DNA of 64,000 bases from Dromiciops gliroides (GCF_019393635.1 NC_057863.1:623219791-623283790), one strand, 5' to 3'; positions 1 to 11,173 are shown, numbered from the stretch's first letter. Translations and numbers: made by a program. Notes: generated from the letters alone by a model not told the origin.

Positions 1-410
1 TCTCAGTTCCTTCTCTGGAGATGGATAGCATTTTTCATCTTGAGTCCTTTGAAATTGTCTTGGATCATTGTATTGCTGAGAATAGCTAAGTTATTCATGG
101 ATGATCATCATACAATAGTGCTATGACTGTGTGCAATATTCTTCTGGTTCTGCTCGCTTCACTTTGCATCAATTCATATGTCTTCCCAGGTTTTTCTGAG
201 AGCATCCTGCTCCTCATTCCTTATAGCACAATAGTACTCCATCGTAATCACATACCACAACTCGTTCAGCCATTTTCCGATTGATTAGCAGGGGATATGA
301 TTTATATTCCAATACCCTGATGTATTTGTGCTGTTCCTCTATACATGCCTCCCTATCCTCTGTGGTTCTCTTCCATGTTCTCCTTTGAGCCTGCCACAGG
401 GAGTTCACTC
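1..410 (-). mobile_element. L1 LINE 3' fragment
   Basis: Antisense copy of the marsupial L1 3' region. It shares phrases such as GATCATTGTATTGCTGAGAA, GGTTCTGCTCxCTTCACT and AGCACAATAGTA with the L1 fragments at 55.9-56.1 and 58.8-59.1 kb. The left end is cut by the window edge. Confidence 0.75.
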
Positions 411-1129
411 AACCTGCAGGTGGTCTTTCCTGAAGTACATGGACTTGTCTCTTAAATGGGGATAAGAGGAGCACCTACCTCACAAGGTCAAATAAGCTAA
501 TGCACAAAGTGCCATATAAAGACTAGTTATTATTCCCTTCCTCTTGCCATGTAACCATTCTTTTTGCATCACACATTCATTTGATGACATTCCTTATTCT
601 AGTACAATACAGTGAAGAGTCAAACACAAGACAATTTGGAAGGGAGAGTGGTGGAAAAGGGGGTCTCCCCTGGGCGTGGAGAGGGATGAAGGGAGGGTCC
701 TTACAGCACCTGAGATTGATGTGGGATGGAATTTCAGGTCAAATTGTTTGTGAGTCTTCCCAAAAGAATTACAAGACTCAGTGACTCAGTTTCCCAAATT
801 TTATTGCCATACTGTGGGTGACCACAGGGAGAAAACCAGAAAAGTGGAAAGATATCTCTCAAATAGAGAAAGAAAAGAGTTATATTTATAGTATGGATAA
901 ATTGATTATCAGTCTCATTATAATAATCTCCACCTTAGGGAGGTACAGGGGAGGGTTTATCCTAATTTGGAGTTCCTGGGAGCTTGAGCCAAATCCCAAG
1001 GCCAGGTACCTTTTTCCATGGAGGTGTGTTTTGGGGGTTTACATGTCATAAGGTGAATCTGGGGACAAATTTGGCCTTTTCTGCGCATGTCACTTTTTGA
1101 TTCCCATACTTAGTTTCAAAATATCTTCA
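411..1129. other. Unassigned AT-rich flank
   Basis: No gene, recognisable repeat or conserved-looking frame seen. Short open frames have no recognisable product. Confidence 0.4.
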
Positions 1130-1515
1130 TTTATCATCTATTTCTAGTGTTAAGGCTAAAATTCTAGCTAGTCTGTCTAAAATATCTAATGAGTGGTCGC
1201 CAATAAATTATAAGCTTTAGCAAGAGTTAGACTTTTAAGCATTTATTAAGGTGAATAAGAATTTGGTAAAGAGAGAAAGGCCTACATTCATCTATCTATT
1301 AAAGGGAGAGCGCATTTCTAGCTCCGCTCTCTGCCAGAGTCCACAGGAAAAGAGCGAGACAGAGCGCCAGGCTCCCCCTTCTTCCTCCTACCAGCAAACT
1401 CCTGACGTCAAAGAAAAGACCCATGATCTTGCCCTCAGAGACAGTCACCTCATGGCGGGGCTTTTCTACAGTAAATCTCCAGCAGGTGGCGTCATTCTAA
1501 TCGTTACACTAGTTT
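1130..1515. mobile_element. Possible solo LTR-like repeat
   Basis: This composition-distinct block includes AAGCATTTATTAAGGTGAATAA, a GC-rich core (AGCGCATTTCTAGCTCCGCTC) and a tail near CGTTACACTAG. It resembles LTR fragments by layout only; no coding remnant is adjacent and the termini are uncertain. Confidence 0.3.
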
Positions 1516-1535
1516 GAATTTCTATACCCTGTCAC

Positions 1536-1685
1536 TTTTTTTTTGGGGGGTGAGGCAATTGGGGTTAAGTGACTTGCCTAGGGTCACAAAGCTAGTAATT
1601 TTTAAGTGTCTGAGGCCGGATTTGAACTCAGATCCTCCTGAATCCAGGGCCGGTGCTTTATCCACTGTGCCACCTAGCCACCCCC
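1536..1685 (-). mobile_element. tRNA-derived marsupial SINE
   Basis: Near full-length antisense copy. It has a poly-T end at 1536, then the GGTTAAGTGACTTGCC and TTTGAACTCAG (B-box complement) blocks, and the complement of the A-box head near 1670-1685. Confidence 0.9.
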
Positions 1686-2944
1686 AGTATATCACTGTTA
1701 TAGTTAAGGTCTCCATGGCCTGCGTCTTTATGTTTTTGTTATGGGTGGTGATTAATGTGGGTAAGAGAACCTAGGCCCTGACTTATATTAAGGAAGGAGT
1801 TATCCATTAACTGGGGTCTGAATCCCTCTTAGAGCTTATATCTGAATTAGAGCTTGGGTCTTAGGTTTTTCTGTTAATCCCTTTCTTGCCTCCAAAGTCA
1901 AGCTGAATCTCGAAGATAACAGAAATAAATATTTTGAAAAGTTAGCTGATGAGATAATGTATTCTAGGCCGAGAGAGAATGAAATTATTGGGAGGCACTG
2001 GAGAGAATTAAATTCTGACTTTGGGGCAGTTACTGGTCTAGTTTGGTTGGCATAGAGAGTGGGCCCAGTGGATTATAGTGAGGGAGTCTGGGGTCAAACT
2101 GTGGAGAGGCCTCAAATGCCAGGCTGGGATGTTCCTATGGCGTCCTGGACAATAGTGAGCTACTGAAGGTTTTCGGGAGGGAGAACGGTATGGTCAGGTC
2201 CCCTTATTTGGGCAGCTGCACTAAGGCCAGATGAGACAGAAGGGAGAGTCTGCAAGTTGGGGGGCTAAGTTGAGCGGTGATGGGGGCCTCCGTTCAGCCC
2301 TCTCCAGCCCCGACTCATCAGTGTCACTGGCTGGATCCTCAGACCGCCTCCCAGTAGTAAAGATGAGATTGCAGACCAGGTCGCTGGAGACAGGCTAGAG
2401 GGTTAATGGTACAGGTGGTGGTTTACAGACGTCCCATCCTCTGCCCTTCTTCAGCAAATCACCTCATCCGTGCTCGCCTTCCCCTACTCCCGTCAGAGGC
2501 TCCCGACCAGCCTTGTCCGCGTGGGTCTCCTCTTGGTTCCCAGTGACCACCTTCAGGGCTCTTTGCAGGCTGCCGCATCTGAGCGCACTCATCCGTAGCC
2601 GCTGTGAGCTACAAACCACTTCAGGGGGAAGGATGTGCGCTCTAATGCCCGAGGACCCGGTTCTCTTATTAACCCCTGATTAGGTAGTGAGCGCCACGTA
2701 GCTTTTTGGGCCCGAGCTCACTCACTAGAGGCTTTGGAAGTGCCGTTTCTCCTCCCACTCAAGCCTCCATTCTGCCTTCTGGGGAACAGGAAGAAGCAGG
2801 ATTGAGGTCATCGGGCTCTAACCCCGGGACTGGGCCGTTATCATCCCTGCAAAACTCCAGGGTCGCTCGCTGGCCAGCATTAATTAGCTTCTCCTCGCTG
2901 CGCCCTGGGCTCACACAGACTTCCTTAGCTCAGGTGAAGAGATT
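1686..2944. other. Unassigned intergenic sequence
   Basis: Mostly unique sequence, moderately GC-rich from 2270 to 2930. No FBXO6 exon or other conserved frame was found on either strand. Confidence 0.4.
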
Positions 2945-3100
2945 CATAGACCCAGAGCAGAACGGACCTTAGAAATTCTAATGAGCTCAAGCCTCTCATT
3001 TTACCATTAAGGAAACTGAGGCCAGCGAAGTACCGTGACCCAGGGGGCAGAGCCAGCATCCAAACCCAGGTTCTGTGACCCCCAAGTCTTGTCACTTTTT
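2945..3100 (-). mobile_element. MIR-like SINE remnant
   Basis: Contains the antisense core CTCATTTTACCATTAAGGAAACTGAGGCC, then the degraded GTGACCCAGGGGGCAGAGCC, as in the mammalian CORE-SINE/MIR family. Confidence 0.6.
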
Positions 3101-3654
3101 TCCTCTCATTTCATTCTCAGAGCTGGAAGAGACCTCTGGTTGTATCTGTCAGCCCATGCAGGAATGCGATCTACAACCTCCATTGACAAGCAGATCACTA
3201 CCTCACTAAGTAGGGCAGCTTCTTCTTCAAGGGAACTAGATCCATTTTCAGATGGCAAGTCCTTGGGCCGAGCTTCAGTCAATCTCTTTCTCATTCTCCT
3301 AAGTCCCCCTTGCTTTCCTTCCTGCAGGCCTATCTCCTCCATCTATCACTGCTCTGTCCTCTGTCAGCATGTGAGATTTGGAGTACAGCCTCTGGCCCTG
3401 ATGCGGATTTCATTTCCAATTTGGGACTCCAACCTCTGGACCCTAGTCCCTGGGGTATTGCTTCTCCCATACTCCCTCCTTCTTTCAGATAACATCATTA
3501 GCCTGATATGCCTCTAGGGTGTGAGTCCTAGCCAGGGGTAAGAAGTCCCTCTACCATCCTCTTCTGGACTCTGGCAGAGAATCCAATGTCTCCTCTGTCC
3601 TGGCATCCCAGGATTCAGAGCTGGGAGGGCCCTGAGACACCCCTTCTCCTTCCA
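3101..3654. other. Unassigned intergenic sequence
   Basis: Unique-looking sequence with overlapping open frames on both strands. None resembles a known protein and none has splice-supported structure. Confidence 0.4.
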
Positions 3655-3975
3655 ACCTTCCCATTTTTCTTTTTTAATTTTAAAAAATATTTATTTATTT
3701 ATTTTTTGACCTTGCCATTTTTCTTTTTTAATTTTAAAAAAATAGTTATTTTTCAACCTTGTCATTTTTTAATATTTAAAAATTTATTTATATATTGACC
3801 TTCCCATTTTTCTTTTTTAATTTTAAAAACATTATTTATTTATTTTTTAACCTTCCCATTTTTCTTTTTTAATCTTTAAAAAACATTTATTTATTTATTT
3901 TCGACCTTCTCATCTTTCTTTTTTAATTTTAATAATTAATTAATTAATTAATTAATTTTCGGCCTTCCCTTTTTT
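3655..3975. repeat. Degenerate AT-rich tandem repeat, about 45-60 bp unit
   Basis: About six or seven units, each beginning CCTTCCCATTTTTC or a variant, then TTTTTTAATTTTAAAAA and a (TTTA)n stretch. Unit starts are near 3655, 3710, 3757, 3799, 3850, 3904 and 3962. The last units have drifted to (TTAA)n. Confidence 0.8.
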
Positions 3976-4034
3976 CAGAGAACACCGAGGCTGTCCCCAG
4001 GAACCACAGCTCACAGGTTTGACCTCAAACACCT

Positions 4035-4040
4035 TTTATT
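4035..4040 (-). terminator. FBXO44: Candidate FBXO44 poly(A) signal AATAAA
   Basis: TTTATT on the plus strand reads AATAAA on the minus strand. A GT-rich downstream element follows within 20 nt, predicting cleavage near 4020. Confidence 0.5.
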
Positions 4041-5169
4041 TGGCTACTTGCTCCAAAGAGAAGAATCTGAGGAGGAAAGCAGATGGCACTTCAGCAGGAA
4101 GGTGTGGGGTTCAAAGCAGCAGGAGGGAGAGGGGGAAAGAGAGGAGGCAAGTCCTGAGAACGGTGGCTCCTGCCAGGAGCTTCTGAATACTCATTAGTGT
4201 AGGCAAGGCTTGGCCCATGGTGGGGGCTGCTGGGAGGGAGGGCAGGGAGGACACCCCAGTCCCAGGAGGAGGGGTGGGGAGCGGAGGGGGTAGGGCTGGT
4301 GCTGTCTGGCTCTTTGGGAGAGGGCGCTTCTTCCCTTGATCCCCACCTGCCCAAGCTGAATTCTGGGGTCCCATTAGACCCTAGGTCCTTAGGTCCACCT
4401 TGGAACAGACTCTGGATGCCACCCAGCCCTCCTGTGGATAATTCAGGGTTAGCAGGACCTTGCCTGCCCCAGATTCACATAACTCACCCCACTCCCCACA
4501 CAGAGGAGCTAGGTCTTCCTTGGACCTCTGTCCTCTCTGAGTTGAGAGCACAATCTGGGGGGGGTAGTTTGTCTGGGGGACAAGGTGTCAGTGAGGGATT
4601 ATGGGGCAGGCCCAGCAATCTATCTACCCCCTCTCTCTCCCTGAAGCTCCTAATGGCTCCCAGGAGCCTCTTCAGGCTTTGTGAAGGAGACACTGGTGAC
4701 TGGAAAGAGGGGATATCAAGAAGGACTAGAGAAGCCGGGGAGAAAAGACAGTTCAAAGCGGCTGGTGAGTTAGCTAGCTAGTCAACTCGCCACTATCCGG
4801 GCTGGGCTAGGGAGGCTCCCAGACTCCAGCTCATACCTCAACCCCACTGTGGCCCCAAGCCCCAGGTTGTGCTAAGACCTTCCCCATAACTGCTCTGCCC
4901 CTGCCCCAAAGAGGCCCAGCTGGCTTCCGGCTCCTTACTTACCCCCTTCTCTATTCAGAGGCACTAATAGAGACAGGGCCTCAAAGCAGGCAGCTGGTTG
5001 GGACCTGGGCTTTAGTCCCAGCCACAGCTACCTGTCCCTGTGACCTTGGCCAAATCTCTTTCCCTCTCTGAGCCTGCTTCCTCCTCTGATAGAGGGAGAG
5101 GCTGGCATCTGCCCTGCCTTCCTCATGGGAACTGAATATTCTTGAGAGTGCAATAATCATAATCATTCA

Positions 5170-5370
5170 CATTTCTATATTATCCTTAAGGGTTACAAAG
5201 TGCTTTCCTCAGAACCATCCTAGACTCATCCCCACTTTAGAGGGGAACAAACAGAGGCTCAGAGGTGGTAAAGTGAGTTGGCTCCAGGTCATACAAGAAG
5301 TGTTAGAGCCGGGGTTTCAAACCCACATCTCCTAACTTCAGGTCCAGTGGTTTCTTTCACTCGGCTCCCG
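5170..5370 (-). mobile_element. MIR-like SINE remnant
   Basis: Antisense CORE-SINE pattern: CCCCACTTTAGAGGGGAACAAAC, then AGAGGTGGTAAAGTGAGTTGGC, then TTTCAAACCCACATCTCC. Confidence 0.6.
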
Positions 5371-5794
5371 ACTGCAACCAGGAATCATTGTCTGACGAAG
5401 AGGGGCCTGGATAATGTACCTGTCAGGCTCACAGTCCCTGGATAATTGAGAGTTGACTGTAACAGTAGTGCAAAGAAGGAGGACCTAGGATGATGGAGCT
5501 GTTATAGAAGGGAACAGAATGGATAATGTCAGAGCTGGGAGGGGCCTTAGAACACAATGTCAGAGCTGGGCAGGACTTTAGCAATCAGCTAGTCTAATTC
5601 ATTTTATGGATGTGGGGAGTGAGGCCTAGAGAACGGAAATGTCTTGCCCAAGGTCACTGAGGTAGGAAGTCACTGAGCTGGAAGGAATAGCCTATGCCCA
5701 GCTGCCTCCCCTCGAGGGCCCAGACCGAGGGACAGCCCCATGAGACTGACTCACCAGTAGGTCAGGGTACAGCAGTTGGGGGCTGTGGGTTGAG

Positions 5795-5938
5795 TCAGGT
5801 CAGCTCAGGACCGATGGTGATGCTGCTGTTGGTGACGCGGGGCCCATACCAGCCCGCCCAGTAGTGCGTGTCCACTCCTCCATGCTGAAACCAGATATAG
5901 CGGACACCGGGTGGGTAGTTGGAGAATGTGTGGGAGAC
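5795..5938 (-). CDS. FBXO44: FBXO44 last coding exon
   Basis: 144 bp including the TGA stop (5797-5795), with acceptor TTCTTGCAG/GTCTCC. It encodes VSHTFSNYPPGVRYIWFQ through the TIGPELT C-terminus. This is the most conserved part of the FBA domain. Confidence 0.95.
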   Translation of the reverse strand, partial: VSHTFSNYPPGVRYIWFQHGGVDTHYWAGWYGPRVTNSSITIGPELT

Positions 5939-8900
5939 CTGCAAGAAGGGAAGAGGAGGAGGGCTAAGAGGGAGGGTTCTATTTAACCTCTGCCCAAAGA
6001 AACCAACCAACCCAGGGGAGCAGGGAACCAGGGGCCAGAGGCATATGCTTGGTGTCCTGTGAATCTGCTTGACAGCTCCGCTTGATTCATTAGGACAGAG
6101 AGTTGGAAAGGTGCTTAAAGACCGTCTGAGGGCCAGCGGGTCCTGAGTCTCAAGGTAATTTTGTGAGAAATGGATATTCTGCCAATTAATGGCGATCCAA
6201 TGCACAACCACCATCAAAGGAATTGGCCACAAAATAGCTCGATGATAGGAAGGGGTTCAGAGCCAGAATGGCCGCTGTAGTTCAGCAATCTCAAAAGATG
6301 CTCCGAGAATGACCTGGAACTTATCCCTGAAACAGTAGGCAAGCTAGGGGTGCAATGGAGAGTGTTGAACCTGGAGTCAGGGCCACCCAAGTTCAAATCC
6401 AGCCTCAGACACTTACTAGCTATATGTGACCTTGGGCAAGTCATCTAACGTCTATCTGCCTCAGTTTCCTCATCTGTAAAAAATGGGAATAATAATCGCA
6501 CCTACCTCTCAGGGTTTCTGTGACAATAAAAAACAAGATGATATTTCTGAAGCTCTTTCCAAATCTTTAACCTTCCCCCTTATATGCTACAGGACTCACT
6601 CTAAGTATCTCTAAAGTACTGAGTAGAAAACATTCTGCTCTTCCCTTATCCCTTTAGTAGAGTGTAAGGTCAGAGAGGACAGGGAATGTGTTTCTCTCTT
6701 TTCTATAACTCCCAGGGCAGTAAGTAGCTGAGGAGGTGTTCTTGCTAATTGTATTGTAGGTGGAAGAGCCAAGACTCGCCATTATCCAACCCCGTGTCAA
6801 ACATTCTACCAATCATTCCCTGGCCTCTAGCCTTAGGCTAGCTCCTCTAGTCAGGTAGTGGAAGAAGGGATCTGGGCTGGGTGCTTCCCAGGGGCACTAT
6901 GGTCTTAGACAACGGAAAACCCCGTCCCATTGAGAGGCCACTCTGGCCCCCCACTCTTTCCCCCTCCTGACCTCTCTCCACTTGGCATCACTCCACTGCT
7001 GGATGGCAACAGGATCTGGCTGGAAGGTGCCCAGGGGCACGTGCCCTGAAGACAGGAGCTGTACACAGACCTGGTACTTGCAGCCACAGTCTTGTCTGGC
7101 AGCAAACCTGGGGAGGTTTGAGAAAGAAGTTGGGGGGTGGTGGAATTAGGAACTGACTACAAGAGGGAACACACTGAAGGCCCTTAAGGACAACGTGCAA
7201 ATACAAGGAGGTGAGAAGTGAAATATTGAGTTCATCTAGTGGAAGCAAGAAGAATGGTGTAAGGGAAAAGATGATGAGTTCTGGTTTGGATAGGATGAGT
7301 TTGAGGGGCTGATGACACATCTCAGTAGAGATGTGTAACCACCTGTGTATTTCTTTGGGGTACTTTCATCACTGAGAACTTAAAATTTTTTTTTAAAGAA
7401 GAGCCTGTCTTTGTACCTTCCACTCATTGTTCCTAGTTCTTCCCCCGAGGCCAAGCAGAATAAATGTCATCCCTCTTCCAGTTTTAGGCTGTGTTCTCCA
7501 CCACGGCCGGGACATATGCATTTGTATATGTCATATACATTTGGGACATACACATTCGCGTACTTCCCACCCAACCCCATGCCTATAAACATATGTTGGA
7601 TGAATTACTGAATGAAAAGAGTAGAATCCAAAGGAGGCCCCTGGGGATATTCTCACTTTCTTCCTACCCACATCCACACTGATTCCCTCCTATTCTTTTG
7701 CTCACTCCTGGTGAGTTCAGGGCAGGACAACCACTCATCTCCTAGAAACCTCTCCAGGGGGTGGGGCACCTTCCTACTCCCACCACTTACCAATCCTTGA
7801 CCACGATGTCTGGCCTGGTCCGGTCCATTAGCTCCTCCCAATACCCTTCAGCTTTCAGGTCTACCAATTGAGACTTGAGGCAGGTGCTGGGAAAAGTATA
7901 AAGGGAGAAGAAATAAAAGGGGAGGGTCCTAGCGGGAGACGTTTACCTCATGGTGACATTGAGATGAGGAAAGTAGCTCGGGTCTTCCCTACATCCTCTC
8001 TCTGTCCCCAGTCCTCATTCCTTGGGCAATCAGGTCACCATGAGAGATTCTGGGTTCAAATCAGTCATTCCATTGCCCTGTGGACTTCTCTTGGCTCTGT
8101 CATCTGTGACAGGCAGGGTAGGAAGATGGGGAGACCCCTCCCCCAGAAAGCCCCCCAGTTCCCTTTCCACCATCCACCAATGGCTCCTTTAACCTGGGCC
8201 AATACGCTTCCCCCACCCTCAACAATACCAGTTCTTACTAATAAGACGTGACAAAGTATTTCTTGACGTGGGAGTTGGGGAACACCTTCCCATGGTCCCC
8301 CGGCAAGTCTTCCACTTTCCATTCATCTCCTCCATTCACATCCAGGGTCCAAAACTCAAAGCCTTCTATTAGGGAGCAAAGCAAAGGTTAGAGGTGGGCA
8401 GCCTCTTCTAGGGCTGTGCTGAGGTCACCTCAGTCACTACCAGCCCCCTCACTGAGGCCCAGGGGTGGGAGTGGATGCCTGTTGATGACACAGGATGACA
8501 GGCTTAAATCTGGGAGGTCATCCAGTCCAATCCCCTTCTCCCTGATTTACACAGGAGGAAGCAGAAGTCTGGAGAGGGCAAAGGTCACACAGTGAAACCA
8601 AGATTCCCACTCGGTTCCTCTGGCTCCAGACTTTTTCCCACTGAACCACTGATCTGCCACTTATACATTGCTGTCCTCCCACTCAAGAGCTGGGATGATC
8701 TCACTTCTTTGCAGCCAAGGTTTTCTTCTTCCCCTGCCTTCTCACATCCACAGTGACATTGGAGGTGGGGGTGGGAATGGGAGATGACACCTCTGAATGT
8801 CTTCTCAGCTTATCTGTGCCTGTGAGTCACCCTTCATTTTGAAAGGAGGGGACTGGCCAGACCTCTCTCTGATCCTTCCCATGCTAGCGGGCAATGCTTG

Positions 8901-10443
8901 ATGACTTTTCAGGGGATACCTTGTGGCATGCCCCATCCCTGGAGTGTAATCGATTGAGACAAACTATCCAGCTCGACATGTGACTACGTAAAAGTGCCTG
9001 GCAGAAATGTTCATGATATGAGCCAGACAGTCTCAGTCTACACGTGCACAGTGTGTGGCAGATGGCAGAGTCCCATGTGTGCCATGAACGGATTGCACTG
9101 TATGCTATGGAGGGCTGCACTCCAGCTGTCCTCATTCATGACAACTGTAGTTGGCTACGCTGTACCTTCAGTGTGACATACAGTTGGGGTTTTTTTGTTT
9201 GTTTTTGCGGGGCAATGGGGGTTGAGTGACTTGCCCAGGGTCACACAGCTAGTAAGTGTCAAGTGTCTGAGGCCGGATTTGAACTCAGGTCCTCCTGAGT
9301 CCAAGGGCCAGTGCTTTATCCGTTGCGCCACCTAGCTGCCCCCTGACATACAGTATTGATGTCTATATGCACTTTGTCTCTAGGAACACCCTGTGCTGGG
9401 TTGGGAGAAGGAGGGGCTCCATCTTTGTCTCCTTACTCCTAACTGGGACTGGAGCCTGGGACAGTGCCATCAGCCAGGAGGGGGAGGTAGGGGAAAGAGA
9501 GAAGGGGGACAGAGAGTACTGGACCTAGGCTGGGGGAGTGTAGGCAGCTCTCTCTGGGGAAAGACAGAAATAAAAGGCTCTCCTTGAAAAAATATGTGTA
9601 TAAATAGACATGTATAATTGTATATACATATACACACTTTATAGATGAAAAAACTGAGAAAACCAGGGTGAGATGACTTGCTCAGGGTCACACAGCATGT
9701 AAATATCTGAGGCTAGATTTGAACTCAGCTCTTCCTGATTTCAGGCCTGGCATTCTATGCACTCCACCACCTAATGGCCCCTATGTGCATATATTTGTAT
9801 ATAAACGTCAGCTAGTATTATAGATGCCGTGCCTGTCTACACTGCACAGTCCATATCGTGCACACTGTCGCTACTCACACTTTATAGTCAGGATCATGCA
9901 CACTATGACATTTCCAAAGGGCTGTTGTAGTCATGTATCCTGTGTCCATAGCGGATGTCTACGTGGCAGAGTGACAAGAAGGTACATTGGGGGTGTGCAG
10001 TGTATTGATTTTCTGTACAGTATATGATAGGCATCTACCCTATTGTGTCCATTGTGCTGTGTGCAATGGAGGAGTATGCGATAGGTGTCTACACTGCAAG
10101 GCTAGTGTTGTACCCACCACTGTTGCTTATACTCGGCCTTCTCCATGTACAGACTACCACAGCACCAAGGGCAAGGGGACCCACCTTCGGCACAGGGATT
10201 GCGGATCAGGTTTCTCCGGAGGCTGCAGAGGAAGTAGAAGACCTTCCAGTCAGACACAGGCTGGCTCCACTTCTTGGGGATGAAGCCCTCTCGCTGGCAC
10301 TTCAGTTTCCACAGGGATACTAGGTCGATGAGGTCCCGCCACAGGCTGCAGACTGGCCGGCAGTGCAGCAGGAGCTCCCTGGCCGGCACCAGGGAGAACA
10401 GCTCCAGGAGGATATTGTTGGGCAACTCGTTGATGGAAGCCAT
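5795..10443 (-). CDS. FBXO44: FBXO44, F-box only protein 44 (five coding exons)
   Basis: Substrate receptor of an SCF (SKP1-CUL1-F-box) ubiquitin ligase; family knowledge links FBXO44 to BRCA1 turnover. Coding exons on the minus strand are 10443-10185, 8365-8239, 7886-7791, 7107-6972 and 5938-5795, all with AG/GT borders and compatible phases, giving 253 residues (human about 255). The F-box covers about residues 3-50 (starts INELPNNILLELF), and the linker carries FYFLCSLRRNL. The FBA domain runs from about residue 85 to the end. The SYYTCLKSQ stretch and the C-terminal FQHGGVDTHYWAGWYGPRV stretch are those of FBXO44 rather than FBXO6. The lectin-site position that is Lys in FBXO2 (YWK) is Ala here (YWA, residues 232-234). 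One oddity is CRPVCSLW in the F-box, where the family has CRLVC. The start codon follows a 29-nt leader in the same exon. The gene is divergent from FBXO2 and shares its exon lengths. Confidence 0.95.
6345..6565 (+). mobile_element. CORE-SINE/MIR copy in FBXO44 intron 4
   Basis: Sense copy with the tRNA-like head (GTTCAAATCCAGCCTCAGAC) and the MIR core CCTCAGTTTCCTCATCTGTAAAA...CACCTACCTCTCAGGGTTT. It lies between the last two coding exons of FBXO44. Confidence 0.8.
6972..7107 (-). CDS. FBXO44: FBXO44 coding exon 4
   Basis: 136 bp with acceptor CCTCCCCAG/GTTT and donor AGAGAG/GTCAGG. It encodes FAARQDCGCKYQVCVQLL through SDAKWRE. Its length and phase match exon 5 of FBXO2. Confidence 0.94.
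7791..7886 (-). CDS. FBXO44: FBXO44 coding exon 3
   Basis: 96 bp with acceptor TTTTCCCAG/CACC and donor GATTG/GTAAGT. It encodes TCLKSQLVDLKAEGYWEEL through IVVKDW. Its length and phase match exon 4 of FBXO2. Confidence 0.94.
8239..8365 (-). CDS. FBXO44: FBXO44 coding exon 2 (start of FBA domain)
   Basis: 127 bp with acceptor CCCTAATAG/AAGG and donor TTA/GTAAGA. It encodes GFEFWTLDVNGGDEWKVED through KKYFVTSY. Reading through the donor would give an immediate TAG stop, so the splice is required. Confidence 0.93.
8500..8660 (-). mobile_element. MIR-like SINE remnant in FBXO44 intron 1
   Basis: Antisense MIR features: CATCCAGTCCAATCCCCTTCTCC, GAAGCAGAAGTCTGGAGAGGGCAAAGGTCACACAG, CACTGAACCACTGATCTGCC. 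Confidence 0.6.
8880..9186. repeat. Degenerate minisatellite-like sequence, left of FBXO44 exon 1
   Basis: Rich in recurring variants such as CAGTCTACACGTGCACAGTGTG, CACTGTATGCTATGGAGGG and GTACCTTCAGTGTGACATACAG. Similar phrases recur at 9825-10130 and 10500-10640. Unit length is irregular, so assignment is tentative. Confidence 0.35.
9190..9343 (-). mobile_element. tRNA-derived marsupial SINE with target-site duplication
   Basis: Full-length antisense copy flanked by the 11-bp direct repeat TGACATACAGT (9174-9184 and 9344-9354), so a recent-looking retrotransposition into FBXO44 intron 1. Confidence 0.93.
9641..9780 (-). mobile_element. MIR/CORE-SINE remnant
   Basis: TTTATAGATGAAAAAACTGAG, GATGACTTGCTCAGGGTCACACAG and GATTTGAACTCAGCTCTTCCTG in antisense order. 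Confidence 0.7.
9825..10130. repeat. Degenerate minisatellite-like sequence adjoining FBXO44 exon 1
   Basis: Repeated variants of TGTCTACACTGCA (9834-9846, 10088-10100) and GTGTCCAT/GTGTGCAATGGAGG. It shares phrases with 8880-9186 and with 10500-10640 across the exon. Confidence 0.35.
10185..10443 (-). CDS. FBXO44: FBXO44 coding exon 1 (F-box)
   Basis: 259 bp encoding residues 1-86 plus one base. The exon itself begins at 10472 after a TTTGCAG acceptor, so 10444-10472 is 5' UTR and at least one non-coding exon must lie upstream. The donor is GAAG/GTGGGT. The exon contains the whole F-box and the FYFL...RRNLIRNPCAE linker. Confidence 0.94.
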
Positions 10444-10675
10444 GGTCCCAACGCTCAGGGTGGGCTGGGGATCTGCAAACACCACACACACAGGTCTGTG
10501 AGGGCCAGTGTCTATGATGGTCTCCATCTGGTATTGGGAACATGCATGAATAGTGGAAACATGTCTGTAAAGGCAGTGTCTACACTGACCACGGCCCCAG
10601 TGAGTCAATGTGTACAGCTCATATACCTTCATGGAGGGCCGGATTCTTCACTGCCCTGGGGCTAGGCACACAGGG

Positions 10676-10677
<2 letters not shown>

Positions 10678-10716
<39 letters not shown>

Positions 10717-10723
10717 CACACAC
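10678..10723. repeat. (CA)n microsatellite
   Basis: About 22 CA units with one AAAC interruption. Confidence 0.95.
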
Positions 10724-10879
10724 GTGAGCACATACCCCAGGAATATGCCTATGGGGGGTGTGGTCTTCAGGGTCCATAGCCACAGTGCTTGGGATGGGTT
10801 AGGGACAAAAGCAAAGGACACCTGGGGATGCAGTCAGAACTTTCACTTCCTATGGGTTCCACTGTTAAGTCTATGAGTC

Positions 10880-10981
10880 CTGGATCAATCAATCAATCCA
10901 TCCATCTATCATCTATCTATCCATCCATTCATCAATGCCACCATCTATCCTCTCTCCCATCTCTTTATCTCTTTGTCAGTC

Positions 10982-11045
<64 letters not shown>

Positions 11046-11082
11046 CTATCTCTCTATCTCTCTATCTCTCTATCTCTCTATC

Positions 11083-11173
<91 letters not shown>

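Larger units (their letters stand above)
4020..5794 (-). other. FBXO44: Probable FBXO44 3' UTR
   Basis: Downstream of the FBXO44 stop on the minus strand the first good AATAAA is at 4040-4035, followed by the GT-rich stretch GGTGTTTGAGG. That would give a 3' UTR of about 1.77 kb. The interval also holds MIR-like SINE remnants (5170-5370, 5580-5700) and short 33-bp-family units near 5525-5575. Reading frames here are proline/serine-rich shadows with no recognisable product. Confidence 0.5.

Noticed and set aside
4091..4781. Pro/Ser-rich overlapping frames
   Set aside because: Present on both strands with no domain or splice structure; they lie in the predicted FBXO44 3' UTR.
5795..10443. Assignment of the minus-strand gene to FBXO6
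   Set aside because: The stretches GFEFWTLDVNGGDEW, SYYTCLKSQ, QLLSSGHVPLGTFQPDP and FQHGGVDTHYWAG match FBXO44, and the C-terminal extension typical of FBXO6 is absent.
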